From positions 145,638 through 209,637 of the forward strand of contig NW_021630114.1 of assembly GCF_900700375.1 (NCBI RefSeq): 64,000 nt of DNA, read 5' to 3'. Numbering within the stretch: the stretch's first letter is position 1; each line of letters starts with the position of its first letter. The translations under genes and the position numbers were made by a program. The notes below the pieces were generated by a model that was not told the DNA's origin, ran no database searches, and saw only the letters and a program-made list of their open reading frames with translations. Positions 21,611 through 33,620 of this stretch are shown piece by piece. This DNA comes from Denticeps clupeoides. Taxonomy: Eukaryota; Chordata; Actinopteri; Clupeiformes; Denticipitidae.

Positions 21611-23040
21611 AGGATGTGAAGTTTGCAGCAACACCAAGTCAACTGGTGTCCTGACAGAAAAGAGGATCTCCATTTCTGAGGAGTAGTCATCATTCAAAAT
21701 CCAGTCATCAGGTTCCAGTGAGAACCGAGAAACGGCACTTTCTTCACTTCGTAACAAGATTCGGTGGCATGAGAATTCCGGGGCTCATGAAATAGCTCAG
21801 GAGCGCACACAAAAATGTGGACAGGATTTGCTTGGAAGTACGGTGAGGCCTGTATCAGACACTGTGCTGGCCAAGTCGGATGCTGTGTTCAGAACAGCAT
21901 ATTATATAGCAAAGATGAACAGACCTTTTACTGATCACGACTATCTCATGGTGTGAACTTGGGCACTAGTCTACACTCCAGGTATAGTTGCACAAAAATT
22001 GTTGAACATGTTGCAAGGGAAATGCAGACAAAAATTGGGAACAGCATTGCGTCTTCTTCAAACATACTATCTGTTCTTATTGATGAGGCTACATCTACCA
22101 GTCACAAATCTGCTATGAACGTCAGTGTAAAGGCCTCAATTGATGGAGCCACCCCTGAATTTGTATTCCTGGAGCTGGTCGAGTTGGAGAGCCAAACTGC
22201 AGAAAGTATAGAAAAAGCTTTACTAACTTGTTTGGTCACTGCAGGCTTCAGTGAAGAGTGGCTTAAAAAAATGGATTGCATTTGTTTCTGATGGAGCTAG
22301 TGTTATGTTGGGCAGGAACTCAGGTGTTGCAACCAGGCTTACTGCAAGGTATCCTAACCTTTTCACATGGCACTGTATGAACCATCGACTGGAGTTGGCT
22401 GTATCAGATGCAGTAGACGAGGTTGTGTCTGTAAATCATTTAGCTTTCATGGAAAAGATTCACAATCTATACAGCCAGTCCAGTATTTCTTTCTGAACTA
22501 GAACTAATGTATGATGCACTTTTTGAACTATCAAACTTAACTCAGCAGCTCCAAGCACAGTATCACACTTTTAAAAGCCGAACTACTAAAACGCACTATT
22601 CGTGTTCAGGTCCTTTAAAGACTCCAGGGGAAAAGTCAGTGGAGGCCAGTGAAGCAAAGGCTTCAGGACACTTTGGGTCTGGTGCCTTACAGCCAAACCC
22701 CAAACTAAAATCAATAGTTCAAAAATCAGTTCCTGCAAAGCTTGATCAGTAATTTGGAGTAGCGACTCTCCTTTCAAGGGGAAATCCTACGTGATCTGAG
22801 CATACTTGATAAAACCAGTTGGCCATCAAACCCCAGTATCAGATATGGTGAGACAGGAATAAAGAGACTTTGCAAGAGATTTAATCTTTGTGAAAACCAG
22901 GCGGTCAATGGCATGACTAAAACAAGGAGCCTGAAAACCTTAAACCTCTGATCATTTGCATGAAAACCATACCATGTAGCACAGCTGAATGTGAAAGAGG
23001 CTTTAACCTAATGAACAATGTATGCACTAATTAAAGGTCT
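21610..23040 (+). pseudogene. hAT/ZNF862-like transposase relic, copy 1
   Basis: Scattered frames: VFRTAYYIAKMNRPFTDHDY, SVLIDEATSTSHKSAMNVSV, AFVSDGASVMLGRNSGVATR, LFTWHCMNHRLELAVSDAVD and IHNLYSQSS. These match hAT-type dimerisation/DDE proteins of the ZNF862/KIAA1586 type. A segment after IHNLYSQSS is missing relative to the copy at 35570-36840. Stops and shifts abound. Confidence 0.72.
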
Positions 23041-23059
23041 TCACCACTGCGACACACGG

Positions 23060-24625
23060 TTGTATTAAATCAGCAAAGCCAGATGAGAGGCAGCAGCTAA
23101 ACTGAATCAAGAATTATCTGAAGGACATTAGACAGTTAATGCTCACCAACTTTCCCTGATAAGACGGAAGCTCTCGTACTTGAGTAATAAGCTGTCTGAC
23201 TACATCATAACCCTGGATAGCCTTTCTATTTCACCAAGTATTGAAGTAAAGGACCTAGGTGTCCTCATTGATGCAGGTCTCTCATTCGATGTAAATCATA
23301 TCACTAGGATATAGGGCTGCACGATTTGGGGAAAAAGACATATTGCAATTATTGAGATCAATATTGCGATATGCGATTGCGATATGATAAAGGAAACTTG
23401 CTTGTATATCAATGAAAAGTCGCATACAAATTACTAATAGTAAAATGTTTAATTTCAAAGTGAAACATACAAACTACTTAACAACTTGATGCCCAGTGCT
23501 TTCAAAATACAATATTCTACTAAATTAAATAATCATTACTGTCCAACAACAAACCCTGGTAAGGCTAAACAACTGTTTTGATTATATTTGGCCATTATAA
23601 AATCCTGTATTATAGTTCTTATGTTTAACCAAAACGTTGTTTGGAGGCTGACTTGAACACAAGGATGCATATCTTTGCAAGCTAAACTGAGGTGATTTTC
23701 TTTAGGAAACCTTCAAAGTTTGGAAAAAAGTTAACTAAACAGCTAAGAACAGTCTAAATAGTTAAGGCCTACGTTTAGCCAAAATGTTGTTTGGAGGCTG
23801 ACTTGAACACAGGAATGCATATCTTCGCTAGCTTAGCCTAGCTTAGCTAAGGTTAAGACTTATAAAATGGGATTTTATAATGGCCAAATATATTCAAAAC
23901 AATTGTCCAGCCTTACCTATGAAATGTAATCCCCCGGGATCTGGTTTGGAGCGTACAGCGGTTTGTTCAGCCCCAAGCACCACAAGAGTGAGGCATTTTT
24001 ATGCACTTCTCTCCATAGACATGTATATGAGTCACTCCACAGCACAGCCTATCGCAATATGGCGGCGACGTTGACGTACGTGTACCCATATGTCTATGCG
24101 AATCAAGAATCGAAAAGTCATATGACCAAACATGTCACATTTAAAATCGCAGCTTTTTGCGTTCATGTAATCGCACAGACTGACATCGCGATTACGATTG
24201 CGATTAGATTAATCGTGCAGCACTACTAGGATAGCATTCTTCCACCTTAGAAATATTGAAAAAATATCTCAATGCACGATGCTGAAAAGTTGGTCCATGC
24301 ATTTATTACATCAAGGTTAGATTACTGCAATGCATTACTGTTTGGATGCTCTAGCAGGTGCATGAGTAAACTCCAGCTAGTACAGAATGCTGCAGCCAGA
24401 GTTCTAACTAGAACTAAGAAATTTGACTACATCACCCCAGTCTTACAATCACTGCACTGGTTACCCATAAAATATAGGATTGACTACAAAATCCTACTTT
24501 TGACCTATAAAGCTCTAAATGGTCTCGCCCCGCAATACCGGAGTGAATCTTTAGTTCTTTATGACCTGCCACGCCCCCTTCGATCAATGGATGCGGGGTC
24601 ACTACTGGTACCTAAAGCTCTCAAA
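23060..24625 (+). mobile_element. L2 LINE relic interrupted by a hAT-type element
   Basis: The left piece at 23080-23311 covers the RT segment after the YADD motif. The right piece 24226-24625 carries [40 protein letters not shown] and [20 protein letters not shown]. It is collinear with the L2 at 45.3-55.9 kb once 23312-24225 is skipped. Confidence 0.8.
23312..24225. mobile_element. hAT-type non-autonomous element with 8-bp target duplication
   Basis: Terminal repeats TAGGGCTGCACGAT and TAGTGCTGCACGAT (inverted), with the target duplication CTAGGATA at 23304-23311 and 24226-24233. An 8-bp duplication is the hAT signature. The element is 914 bp, non-coding and inserted in an L2. Inside, a segment around GTTTGGAGGCTGACTTGAAC occurs twice (near 23640 and 23788). 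Confidence 0.88.
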
Positions 24626-25020
24626 CTCTTCCACCATGACAATGTGATTGTTTAAGGAGGAGTAAGCTACTTACTACAACTACAGTCATTTAAGTAAGCT
24701 ACAGACATTTCTAAGCTATTTCTGAGGGGACACCTGGTTTAGTTGTTAATTTAGTTCGGGACTCAACTGGTCCACATGCCAGACAGGTCTTTGTCTGCCT
24801 TATATTCTGTTCTGGCTGATGTTGCACACTCTTAATTTGTGTCAGAGGTGTGGATGAGGCTGACAATAGCCGGATCAATGAGGAACCAAAGTTCCAGAGG
24901 AAACTTTGATGGGCCTGTCCAGGCGTTTGTCACAGGAGCGGGCATGGCCTCCAGAGCTGGTGTCAACTGTAGAAGCCGGCAGTATTATTAAAAGCAGCTG
25001 ATGGAGCAGGCGGTCTACGA
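24626..25020. other. interval with nothing recognised
   Basis: No coding, RNA or repeat signature identified. Confidence 0.3.
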
Positions 25021-25021
25021 G

Positions 25022-25195
25022 GCAATTAGTTGTCTGTGGTATGCAGAAGACCCAGGTTCAAACCCCACTTACTAACATTGTGTCCCTGAGCATGACACTT
25101 AACCCTGAGTGTCTCCAGGGGGGGACTGTCCCTGTAACTACTGGTTGTAAGTTGCTCTGGATAAAGGAGTCTGATAAATGCTGTAAATGTACATT
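25022..25195 (+). mobile_element. tRNA-derived SINE, family B
   Basis: B-box-like GGTTCAAACCC, TGTCCCTGAGCATGACACTT, CTCCAGGGGGGGACTGTCCC, and tail GTTGTAAGTTGCTCTGGATA. It directly precedes a Tc1-type terminal fragment, the same neighbour pair as at 11.2-12.2 kb. Confidence 0.75.
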
Positions 25196-25199
25196 TCAT

Positions 25200-25395
25200 C
25201 CTCATTTTTTTGAACACCCCTTTCAACTAATTATCCAATTGCACAGCCTTAAGAGCATGCATATAATGCATGCTGGGTCTTGTCTGAGAATCTACTGCAC
25301 CTACTTGTTTGCCATGTAGCAATAAAAAATATACTAAAAACCTGGATTATTCTGGTTAGTCACATTGCACTGCTATTATTTTGAACAATACTGTA
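25200..25395 (-). mobile_element. Tc1-type transposon terminal fragment
   Basis: Matches one end of the element at 11152-12168: CAATTGCACAGCCTTAAGAG, CATGCTGGGTCTTGTCTGAG, and terminal CTATTATTTTGAACAATACT. Only one end is present. Confidence 0.65.
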
Positions 25396-25429
25396 GAAGA
25401 GAGAAACATTTCTTTAAGAAAATATTGAT

Positions 25430-26365
25430 GAAGGAAGAAAACCGACTGTTTTAAAAGAACATGGTAATGCCTTCAAAGACACATCAAGTATTTTAAAAGA
25501 AATTGACACGTTTTATGGGGACCTTTATAAACAAAAAGAAAATATCCTTAAAGAGGTATTATAGGCTGTAGATAAAAAAACTGGGGAGATCAAACCAGTG
25601 CTTTAAAACCAAGATTTTAGAGTTACAAGATGCTTTGAAAGGTTTTAAACTTGGGAAGTCACTGGGTGAGGATGGACTCCCTGTTTATAAAACCTTTTCA
25701 GATATTTTTGCACAAGACATCTTAATGGTTTTTAGAAACTTTGCAAAGTTAGAACGACTACCCGATAGTTTTAGAGGAGGAATAGTGACCCTGTTGGGTA
25801 AAAATGGAGATAAAACAGACCTACAAAATTAACGACCGATCACACTTTTAAACCTTGACTATATCTTACTAAAAAGTTTAACCAAAACATATGTCAAGTG
25901 TAAAAAGACTTGATCCACCCAGACCAAGTCTGTGCCATCCCAGGGAAGTAGATAACAGACAGCCTAGTACTGATCTGAGACGCCATCTGTTATGCAAGAG
26001 ACAGAAACATTAGGCTTCTAGGATTAAATTTATATTTTGAAAAAGAAGGAGAACATTTTAACTAACAAATGGTAAAGCAATAGTCTCTCTTGTGCAGGGT
26101 CGAGAAGAGGTGATCCCAGTGTTTTGGCTCTCTATAGAGGAAGCAGAGAAGGTTTGGCGCAACATGGCCTTCCCCAGACTTCAGAACCAACACAAAGACC
26201 TCTCGTGGATGGCGGCTGATGACATCCTTCCAGTTAGGGCTGTAATGCACTCCTGGGACATAGGCAGGACAGCAGAGTGCCAGTGGCCATGAAGTGGTGC
26301 CCCCGAAATGGTGTGGCATGCTCTCTGGGAGTGCCGGGCGGCAAGGGACTTACAGAGCCCTAGCA
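25430..26365 (+). mobile_element. Tx1/L1-like LINE RT relic
   Basis: + strand pieces: FKLGKSLGEDGLPVYKTFSD, LPDSFRGGIVTLLGKNGDKT, then a C-terminal piece VWRNMAFPRLQNQHKDLSWM, DDILPVRAVMHSWDIGRTAE, ending in a zinc-knuckle-like tail (GAPEMVWHALWEC). Resembles Tx1-type LINE ORF2 from aquatic vertebrates. Large internal deletion. Confidence 0.6.
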
Positions 26366-26570
26366 CTTACAGAGCCCTTTTTCGGGCTCTGCACCCGTTG
26401 AAAGATGGTTTCTGGAGCCAAGGCCAGGACAAAGACGATGACAATGAAACACCCGACGGGACGAGCAGATGACAAACCTCCAGTGAGAGTCCAGTCGACA
26501 AGGATAAAGGACAACAACGAAGTGGGGACCTTTCGGGAATGGGACCAGCCCAGCTAGATCAAAGAAAAAG

Positions 26571-27534
26571 ATGGGAAAACAGTTAGCAAGTGATGCAGCA
26601 GATATCTCAACAGAAGGAAAATCAGGCGCAGAGGTGCCCACTCCCCACCAAGCCGGGGTCTCAATGCGGAGACAGCACCTCCACCGAAGTACCAGCTACA
26701 AGAATGAAGAACATGCTACGGTTCTAGTGGAAGGGAGCAGACCCCCAGGGCTTCTTGGAGAGAGTGCCTTTCATTAAGGAAGTCCTGTCTGGAGTCCTGA
26801 GCCTGAAGGCCACAGGCATTGTCTGTGTCCAGAGGAATGGTCCCCAACGCTTCATGGATGTTACAGTCTTCGCCGATGGAAGATTTACGACCATGCTGGA
26901 GGTATGCAGAGAAAAGAAAGAGGAAGGTTTGAAAAACTACACAGTCAAACAACTTTGGTGGGTGGAAGGAAGATCATCACAGTCCACATCTTCAACCCCT
27001 TCCTCCCTGCAGAGACAGTCAGAGGCTTTTTACAGTGGTACGTCGATCTTCAGCCTGGTCATAGGGAGATCAGGGACAAGCTGGGCATATGGAACGGGAG
27101 ACAGCAGTTTCAGGCCCGACTACACCCTGATCCCTCGGCTGTGTACCCACCAGGATATTTTAGCATTGAGGGGAAACAGAGGATATCTTTTTTACCCCCA
27201 GCAGCCTCCCTTCTGCAAACTTAGCCTGGAGATGGGCCACACAGCCGACGTCTGCACCAATATGAGGTGCAGGAATTGCTTGGACAAGGACCACATGGAC
27301 AAGGACTGCACCGGGCCACACTACTGCAAGATCTGGGGCAGTGATGACCATCTGGCCCGGGCCTGCCCAAAATACAAACCTTTGTACTTTGACGCGCTGG
27401 GAGAGTCCCCCTTCCGTGAAGAGGTCCAGATTCAGTCGCAGGGGACTCAGGACAAACCCACAACCAAAGGTGCTGGGTCAGCTATGGCTCCGGAGACCCT
27501 GCCAACCAGACCCCAAAGAGAAAAGGGGAGATGA
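26571..27534 (+). pseudogene. Tx1-like LINE ORF1 with CCHC zinc knuckles
   Basis: A 259-codon frame (26755-27534) with PFIKEVLSGVLSLKATGIVC, MDVTVFADGRFTTMLEVC and three knuckle-like units near its end: CKLSLEMGHTADVC, CRNCLDKDHMDKDC, CKIWGSDDHLARAC. The middle one is a full C-x2-C-x4-H-x4-C. ORF1 RNA-binding role is inferred. A frame change between the first frame and this one shows decay. GC content is clearly higher than the surroundings. Confidence 0.65.
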
Positions 27535-27899
27535 GCAACACTACAGTCAAACAAAACAGAAGGGAGGCTGAAACATCAGAAGGGGCCCTCTCCCCAGCCA
27601 GGGCCCCAAGGAGCAAAGGGCTCTCGGCTAACACCACGCTGGCATTCAGCGTTTCGCCGCCAGCGGGAGCACGATTTTCATGCCCTCCACATGTCCAGTC
27701 AGTCTCAGAGTGGATGTGGAAGAAAATCTAACACTAGATTCCATCGATGAGGGTCTCCGGAGACTGAGTTTGCGGGTGGGGTGGTTGGATGAAAGGGGTT
27801 TTTTTTTGGCTGGGGTTTTATAAAATTTTACTTTATGGTTTTAGCAATATTTTTCTTCATTTTAATTTTTTAATCCCCATGAGACCCCATTAAACATCA

Positions 27900-29330
27900 G
27901 AGGGTTGAAGATTTTCATAAAACGCACAGCTATTTTTAACCAGCTGGCATCCTCTCCCTTTGACCTGTGTTTACTGCAGGAAGTCCACCTCCGGGACCAG
28001 CGAGATGTGGCCATATTCAACCAGAACTGGAACTTGGGTAAGTCTCACTGGAGTGTGGATGGAGTCCATTCGTTAGGCGTGGGAATCCTTTTCGGGAACC
28101 ATGCCTTTGATAGTATATGCTCATTCATGGTTCTTCCTGGAAGGGTGTTGGGGGTGGACGCCACATGGCAGGGGCAGCACATTCGAGTACTGTACGTCTA
28201 CGCTCCAGTGAAAGCCACCTCTCGCATAGAGCTGTTAGAGCAGTTGGTCCCCTTTTGTTTAACATCCAGACATCTTGTCATTGGGGGGGGACTTCAACAT
28301 CTTCCTCGAAGGGAAAGATGATGTCAGTATTCCACATTTTATTACGTTTGTGCGTAATTTCAACCTTACTGACTGTTTCAAGGTTTTGCAACCCTAGTGA
28401 TCTGGGAATGACCTGGCACAACACCCGTGGCTCTTGTAGTCGTATCGATTACATTTTAGCAGCACCCCCCATGCAGTTCAAAGCGGTCTCCCTGTCTCCC
28501 CAGTGGCCATCGGATCATGTGATGCTGGAGGCAAAGATTATTATCGATGCCCCAAGCCCATGGTCCGGGCTACTGGAAATTCAACATCTCTCTCTTAGAA
28601 GAGAAGGAGTACAGGGAGTTGTCTTTAGACCAGTTTAAGCTTTAGACCGAGTACAGAGAACCTGGCTCCTCTATGGTGGGAAGGGGTCAAGATTAAAAAT
28701 CAAAACCCTCACCATCAACTAAGCAATACAGCGCAGAGCCTCCCAGTGCTGACAACGCTGGGACAACGTTTAGAGGAGGAGTTGCAGGAACTGTACTCTC
28801 GATGGTCTGCTGCTGCCAGGGAGTGGTGGTTTAAGGGTTAAACTGGCTCAGTATACGGATGATACCACCATATTTGAGGCATGAAATAATGTACCTGAAG
28901 GGGGGGGGGGGTGTACCTGACATCCCTCTGAAACTCGATTACCTCTACCTCTTGCAGCTTTGTCGCCGTCTGGTCGCTCCTCACGAGCACCCCCACCAAT
29001 ACCTCGTACGTCTGTGGCTGAGTTTCCCGATGTGCCATTTAGACCCACTGTGGACAAATTGCTGTTCCCAAGGCCAAGACGCTGCCTGCCCACTACAGGT
29101 ATGCTGTAAGATTGGGTAAGTCCATCCAGGCAGACAGTCTCCGTGAAACCTTGCTGAAGCATAGGGTCTTGTATAAGACTCTACTCAGTAAAAGGGGTAC
29201 TCAAGGCCTTTTTTCTGCCGTCAGAGACTCTACGGAGCCTGGCCGAGGCAACGAGGCACAGCTGGCCGAGGCGAAAGCTTTGTTTCCGGAAACAGAAGCG
29301 GGGCAAGCATGCTGGGTTGAGCGCGAGGTT
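27900..29330 (+). pseudogene. Tx1-like LINE ORF2 5' part (endonuclease)
   Basis: AP-endonuclease scraps: FDLCLLQEVHLRDQRDVAIF, VDGVHSLGVGILFGNHAFDS, GVDATWQGQHIRVLYVYAPV, then in another frame MTWHNTRGSCSRIDYILAAP and QWPSDHVMLEAKI. These include the QE, SRIDYIL and SDH motifs. It breaks off at about 29330 where a Rex1-like LINE begins; a related C-terminal piece reappears at 31633. Confidence 0.6.
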
Positions 29331-29334
29331 AAAA

Positions 29335-31632
29335 GCTAACCCGGCCCGACCGGCACTTCCATCTGTTCTGCTCTCCAACGTTCGCTCACTGGACAATAAA
29401 ATGGACTATCTGTGGCTCCAGCAATCAAGCCAGCGTGAGAAAGAACTGCTGCGTTTTTATCTTTACGGAAACGTGGCTGAAAGCAGGCTAGCAGGCCATC
29501 GGGCCGACAGAGAAGTAAAGCTGCCCTCAGAACAGTGAGGGCTAACCTCTCTCGCTCTATCAGTCAAGCAAAGCGAGCGCACACAAAAAAGATTCAGAAT
29601 CACTTCAACGACACAAAAGACACTCGCCGTTTATGGCAGGGCATCCAGGCTGTCACTCAGTACAAGCCAGCACCAAGCAGCTGTACGGGGGATGCCACAC
29701 TACCCGAGGAGCTGAACAAGTTCTACGCACGGTTTGATACACTGAACACGCACACGACGAAAGCCATGCCGACCAGACCATCACTCTGCCTGCAGCCGAT
29801 GTGAGGAGAACAACAAACAACAACATTTATTTCTTATATAGCCCAAAATCACATACAGTATGTCTCAATGGGCTCAATGGGCTTGGCGAGAACCCTCGCC
29901 AAGGTTGACCCACGAAAAGCTGCAGGTCCAGACAACATTCCTGGTCGTGTGCTGAGAGACTGCGCTGATCAGCTAGCCGAGGTGTTCACAGACATCAACA
30001 CACTGAACCAGATGATCGTCCCAGCGTGCTTCAAGTCCACCACCATCATCTCAGTGCCGAAGAAATCTTCAGTTTCCTGCCTGAATGACTACCGGCCCAT
30101 CGCTCTGACCCCCATCACCATGAAGTGCTTTGAGAGACTTGTCATGGCACAAGTGAAAAGCAACCTCCCGCACTCACTGGACCCTCTGCAGTTTGCTTAT
30201 TGCACAAACAGGTCAACTGAGGACGTGATATACACTGTACTTCACCTTTCCCTCTCACACTTGGACAATAAAGACTCTTATGTTAGATTGCTGTTCATAG
30301 ACTTTAGTTCAGCATTCAACACCATCATCCCCCGGAGACTGTGTGTGAAACTGAGCGAGCTGGGACTGAGTACCTCACTCTGTAATTGGATACTGGATTT
30401 CCTGTCAGAGAGACCTCAGTCCGTCCGAATCGGCGAGAACGTTTCCAGCACCATCAAGCTGAGTACCGGAGCTCCTCAGGGCTGCGTTCTCAGTTCACTT
30501 CTGTTCACACTCCTGACTCACGACTGCACCGCCCTGCACAGCTCGAACCACATCATCAAATTCGCCGACAACACGACCGTGGTGGGGCTCATCAGTAACA
30601 ACGATGAGGTACAGCAAATGGCTGCCTGGTGCAGTGAGAACAACCTGTCGCTGAATGTGGACAAAACAAAGGAAATGATCGTCGACTTCAGGAGAACTCG
30701 CCCCACACACACCCCACTCAGCATCCACGGCTCCACGGTTGAGACTGTAAAAGACACCAAGTTCCTGGGAGTCCACATCTCAGACGATCTCACTTGGACC
30801 ACCAACATCACCTCCATTACCAAAAAGGCCCAGCAGCGTCTCCACTTTCTGAGACGGCTGAAGCGAGCCAACCTGCCCCCTCCCACCCTCACTGTGTTTT
30901 ACAGGGGCACCATATAGAGGGTCCTGACCAGCTGCATCTCCGCCTGGTTCGGTAACAGTACTGTTGCCAATATCAGGCAGCTTCAAAGGATCATCAAAGC
31001 AGCTGGTAACATCATCGGAGCGTCTCTTCCGCCGCTGCAGGACATCTTCTATAAGCGCTGCATCAGAAGAGCCTCCTGCATCGTGCTTGACCCCTCACAT
31101 CCATCACATGGACTTTTTACACTCCTCCCATCCGGCAGACGCTACCGCAGCATCAGGTCTCGATCCTCCAGGATGCGTGATAGCTTCTTCCCACAAGGCT
31201 TCCATCAGGCTTCTGAACACACTACCTGCACTCATACTTCCCCCCACACACACTCGCACTGTGGACACACACTCGCACTGTTGCACCTCTGCATCGCTGC
31301 AGTTATGCACATGCTGATATACAGACTACCTCTTCATATTGCACTGAAACCAAGAATAAGAAAAATGTTGAGATTTACAAACTGTACTATTATTACTGTT
31401 ATTTATTTGCACAGTCGGTAAACATGTAAATATCACTTTTTAACACTTCATTTTTAGCTAAAATGTATATTTTGTGTCCTATTTATTTATATATTGTATT
31501 CCATGTGCCGCATCTGTTTTTTGTTGTATATTTTTATGTTGCCCTGTGTAAACTGGAGCCACGTCTTCTAGTCTCTCTGTATATCTGCACATTATATAGA
31601 AGAGATGACAATAAAGTTTACTTTGACTTGAC
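29335..31632 (+). mobile_element. Rex1/CR1-like LINE inserted in the Tx1-like LINE
   Basis: The endonuclease start (LPSVLLSNVRSLDNKMDYLW) is followed after a deletion by [102 protein letters not shown] and [13 protein letters not shown]. The catalytic FADD is FADN here, so the copy is inactive. A stop lies at 30915-30917 before the C-terminal LLPSGRRYRSIRSRSSRMRD. The tail is GACAATAAAGTTTACTTTGA. A 70-bp L2 tail sits inside at 29810-29882. Confidence 0.85.
29810..29882 (-). mobile_element. short L2 3' tail inserted in the Rex1-like LINE
   Basis: Reads CAACAACATTTATTTCTTAT then AGCCCAAAATCACATACAGT and TCAATGGGCTCAATGGGCTT. It is the extreme 3' end of the L2 family at 6738-9042, severely 5' truncated. 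Confidence 0.75.
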
Positions 31633-31885
31633 TTTTGGGGCTAGAGAAAGGTTTGGCCAGGATTCCCGAGTTAGATCACCGTCTACAAGACCTCAACTGG
31701 CATTGCCTTCATGGCAAGCTGCCAGTAGGAGAGGTTGTGCACAGACTGACCAGGCATCTTAGATGCCCACGGTCCCAGTGTAACAACGAGTCAATTAGAC
31801 ACGTAATGTGGGACTGTGGGCATGCCAAAGCAATCTGGCGTCTGGTTTGCAGCCTCTGCAGAAAGTTAGACCTAAAAGGTTAGTC
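31633..31885 (+). mobile_element. Tx1-like LINE C-terminal fragment
   Basis: LEKGLARIPELDHRLQDLNW, HGKLPVGEVVHRLTRHLRCP and NESIRHVMWDCGHAKAIW form an H/C-rich ORF2 C-terminus, probably the far side of the element broken by the Rex1-like insertion. Confidence 0.5.
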
Positions 31886-32925
31886 TGAAGGACTTTAGAC
31901 AGTGGATGCTCACCCACTTTCTTCTGTTAAACCCCGATAAGACAGAAGCTCTTGTACTTGGGTCTCAAGAAGCCAGACATAAGCTGTCTGACTACATCAT
32001 AACTCTGGATAGCCTTTCTATCTCACCAAGTACTGAAGTAAAGGATCTAGGTGTCCTCATTGATGCAGGTGCATGTAGATAATGTCACTAGAATAGCATT
32101 CTTTAACCTTAGAAATATTGCAAAAACAAGAAATATTATCTCAATGCATGATGCAGAAAAGTTGGTGCATGTCTTTATTACATCAAGGTTAGATTACTGC
32201 AACACACTACTGTCTGGATGCTCTAGTAGGTGCATGAGTAAATTCCAGCTAGTTCAGAATGCTGCAGCCAGAGTTCTAACTAGAACCAGGACCATTTGAC
32301 CACATCACCCCAGTCTTACAATCACTGCACTGGCTACCCATCAAATTTAGGTTGACTACAAAATCCTACTTTTCACATATAAAGCCCTAAAATGGTCTCG
32401 CCCTGCAGTATCTCAGTGAACTTTTAGTTCTTTACGACCTGCCACGCCCCCTTCGATCAACAGGTGCGGGGTCACTACTGGTACCCAAAGTGCAGAAGGT
32501 CATAGCTGGGAGCAGATCCTTCTCCTATAGAACTCTGCAGTTGTGGAATGACTTGCCAGTCAGTGTTCGGTACTCAGACACAGTCTCAGTGTTTAAATGT
32601 AAACTGAAAAGACATCTGTTTTCTCTGGCCTACTGTTAAAGGCCCAGATACTGTGTCAATTATTAAGTCCACTATCACATAGTCACCCTGTTAAGCACAG
32701 ACATTGCTCAATTCACCCTAGTTAGGCTGTCCTAGTTAGGGTGCCGGGCCACTGTAGCACAAATATACTAATATACCACATATTTCAGTACCAGTCGTAC
32801 AGACTCCAGTGAAGAGACCAGATAAAAGAGAAGGGGGGAAATACACCAGACAGATGCCCTGTTCAAGGTTGTCTACACTGTGCTTTGTTGTTGCCTGGCA
32901 AAGGCTTGAATTGTACTTTTTCGAT
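31886..32925 (+). mobile_element. L2 LINE 3' half, second 3' UTR type
   Basis: RT from about the DIRQWML block to the stop: [40 protein letters not shown] and so on, with frame shifts. The 3' UTR shares GCCCTGTTCAAGGTTGTCTA and GGCAAAGGCTTGAATTGTAC with the L2 ending at 55878. This tail differs from the GTT tail of 6738-9042. Confidence 0.82.
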
Positions 32926-32960
32926 TCATTAAAATGACATTACAATGTTTGTGGCATTTC

Positions 32961-33075
32961 CCTCCCTCTTTCTGATTGTGTATTTTCCTGACCTAGACCA
33001 GGACGTAACAAATGGGGGGTTCCTGTTCTTCCCCTTCCCACATTTTAAGCTGTCTTGTTTAAAAATATTCAATAA
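32961..33075 (+). mobile_element. possible LTR-type end (fossil)
   Basis: A short block with GACCTAGACCAGGACGTAAC that recurs inverted near 33219-33245 (GTTACGTCCCTGGTCTAGG). It may be LTR ends of a gypsy-like element; too short to assign. Confidence 0.25.
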
Positions 33076-33107
33076 AGTAAAAAAAAAAAATAATAATAAT
33101 AATATAA

Positions 33108-33218
33108 ATCTGTTCTTATCAGTTTAATAGCTGTTACGTCCCCCAGCAGTAGACCACAAATCAAGTGGATTTTTAGAACAGGGAGTCGGCAAACGTGCTT
33201 GCACCTTCTGCTCCACTG
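33108..33218 (+). pseudogene. U2 snRNA relic, central part
   Basis: Aligns with vertebrate U2 from about nucleotide 38 to 145: ATCTGTTCTTATCAGTTTAA, then TACGTCC and the Sm-site region GTGGATTTTTAGAACAGGGA, then GCTTGCACC and CTGCTCCACT. It shares the derived AGAACAGGGAGTCGGC with the array copies at 57-63 kb. The first 37 nucleotides are absent. Confidence 0.75.
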
Positions 33219-33620
33219 TTACGTCCCTGGTCTAGGTTCAGGGACATAGCAAATGGTACAAATGGAACAGAAACTCCAAAACAATACAATTGCACTTATG
33301 GCTAACCGTTTATTACAAAGACATATAAACAAAACACACACAAAGCAGTTCAAGTTAGTTGAGTTATGATTCATGATTCTGGTCACAATCCTTCACTTCA
33401 CACCAACACCCTTTCCTCTTGTCCCAAAGCAGACGCCATTTTGTGCCCTCTGCCCTATTACAGCCCACCAATCATGACAGGAAGGGGGAGGAGTCCAATC
33501 ATGGCCCAGCATCAGTATTTTGAACCTGATGCGTGCAGCTACTGGGAGCCAGTGGAGGGAACATAGCAGAGGGGCGGTGTGGGAGAACTTGGGAAGGTTG
33601 AAGATCAGGAGACATCACAC
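33219..33620. mobile_element. insertion splitting the U2 relic
   Basis: About 400 bp, beginning GTTACGTCCCTGGTCTAGG. At 33505-33605 it includes an L2-like scrap (GCAGCTACTGGGAGCCAGTG, AACTTGGGAAGGTTGAAGAT) on the - strand. Composite; exact borders uncertain. Confidence 0.5.
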
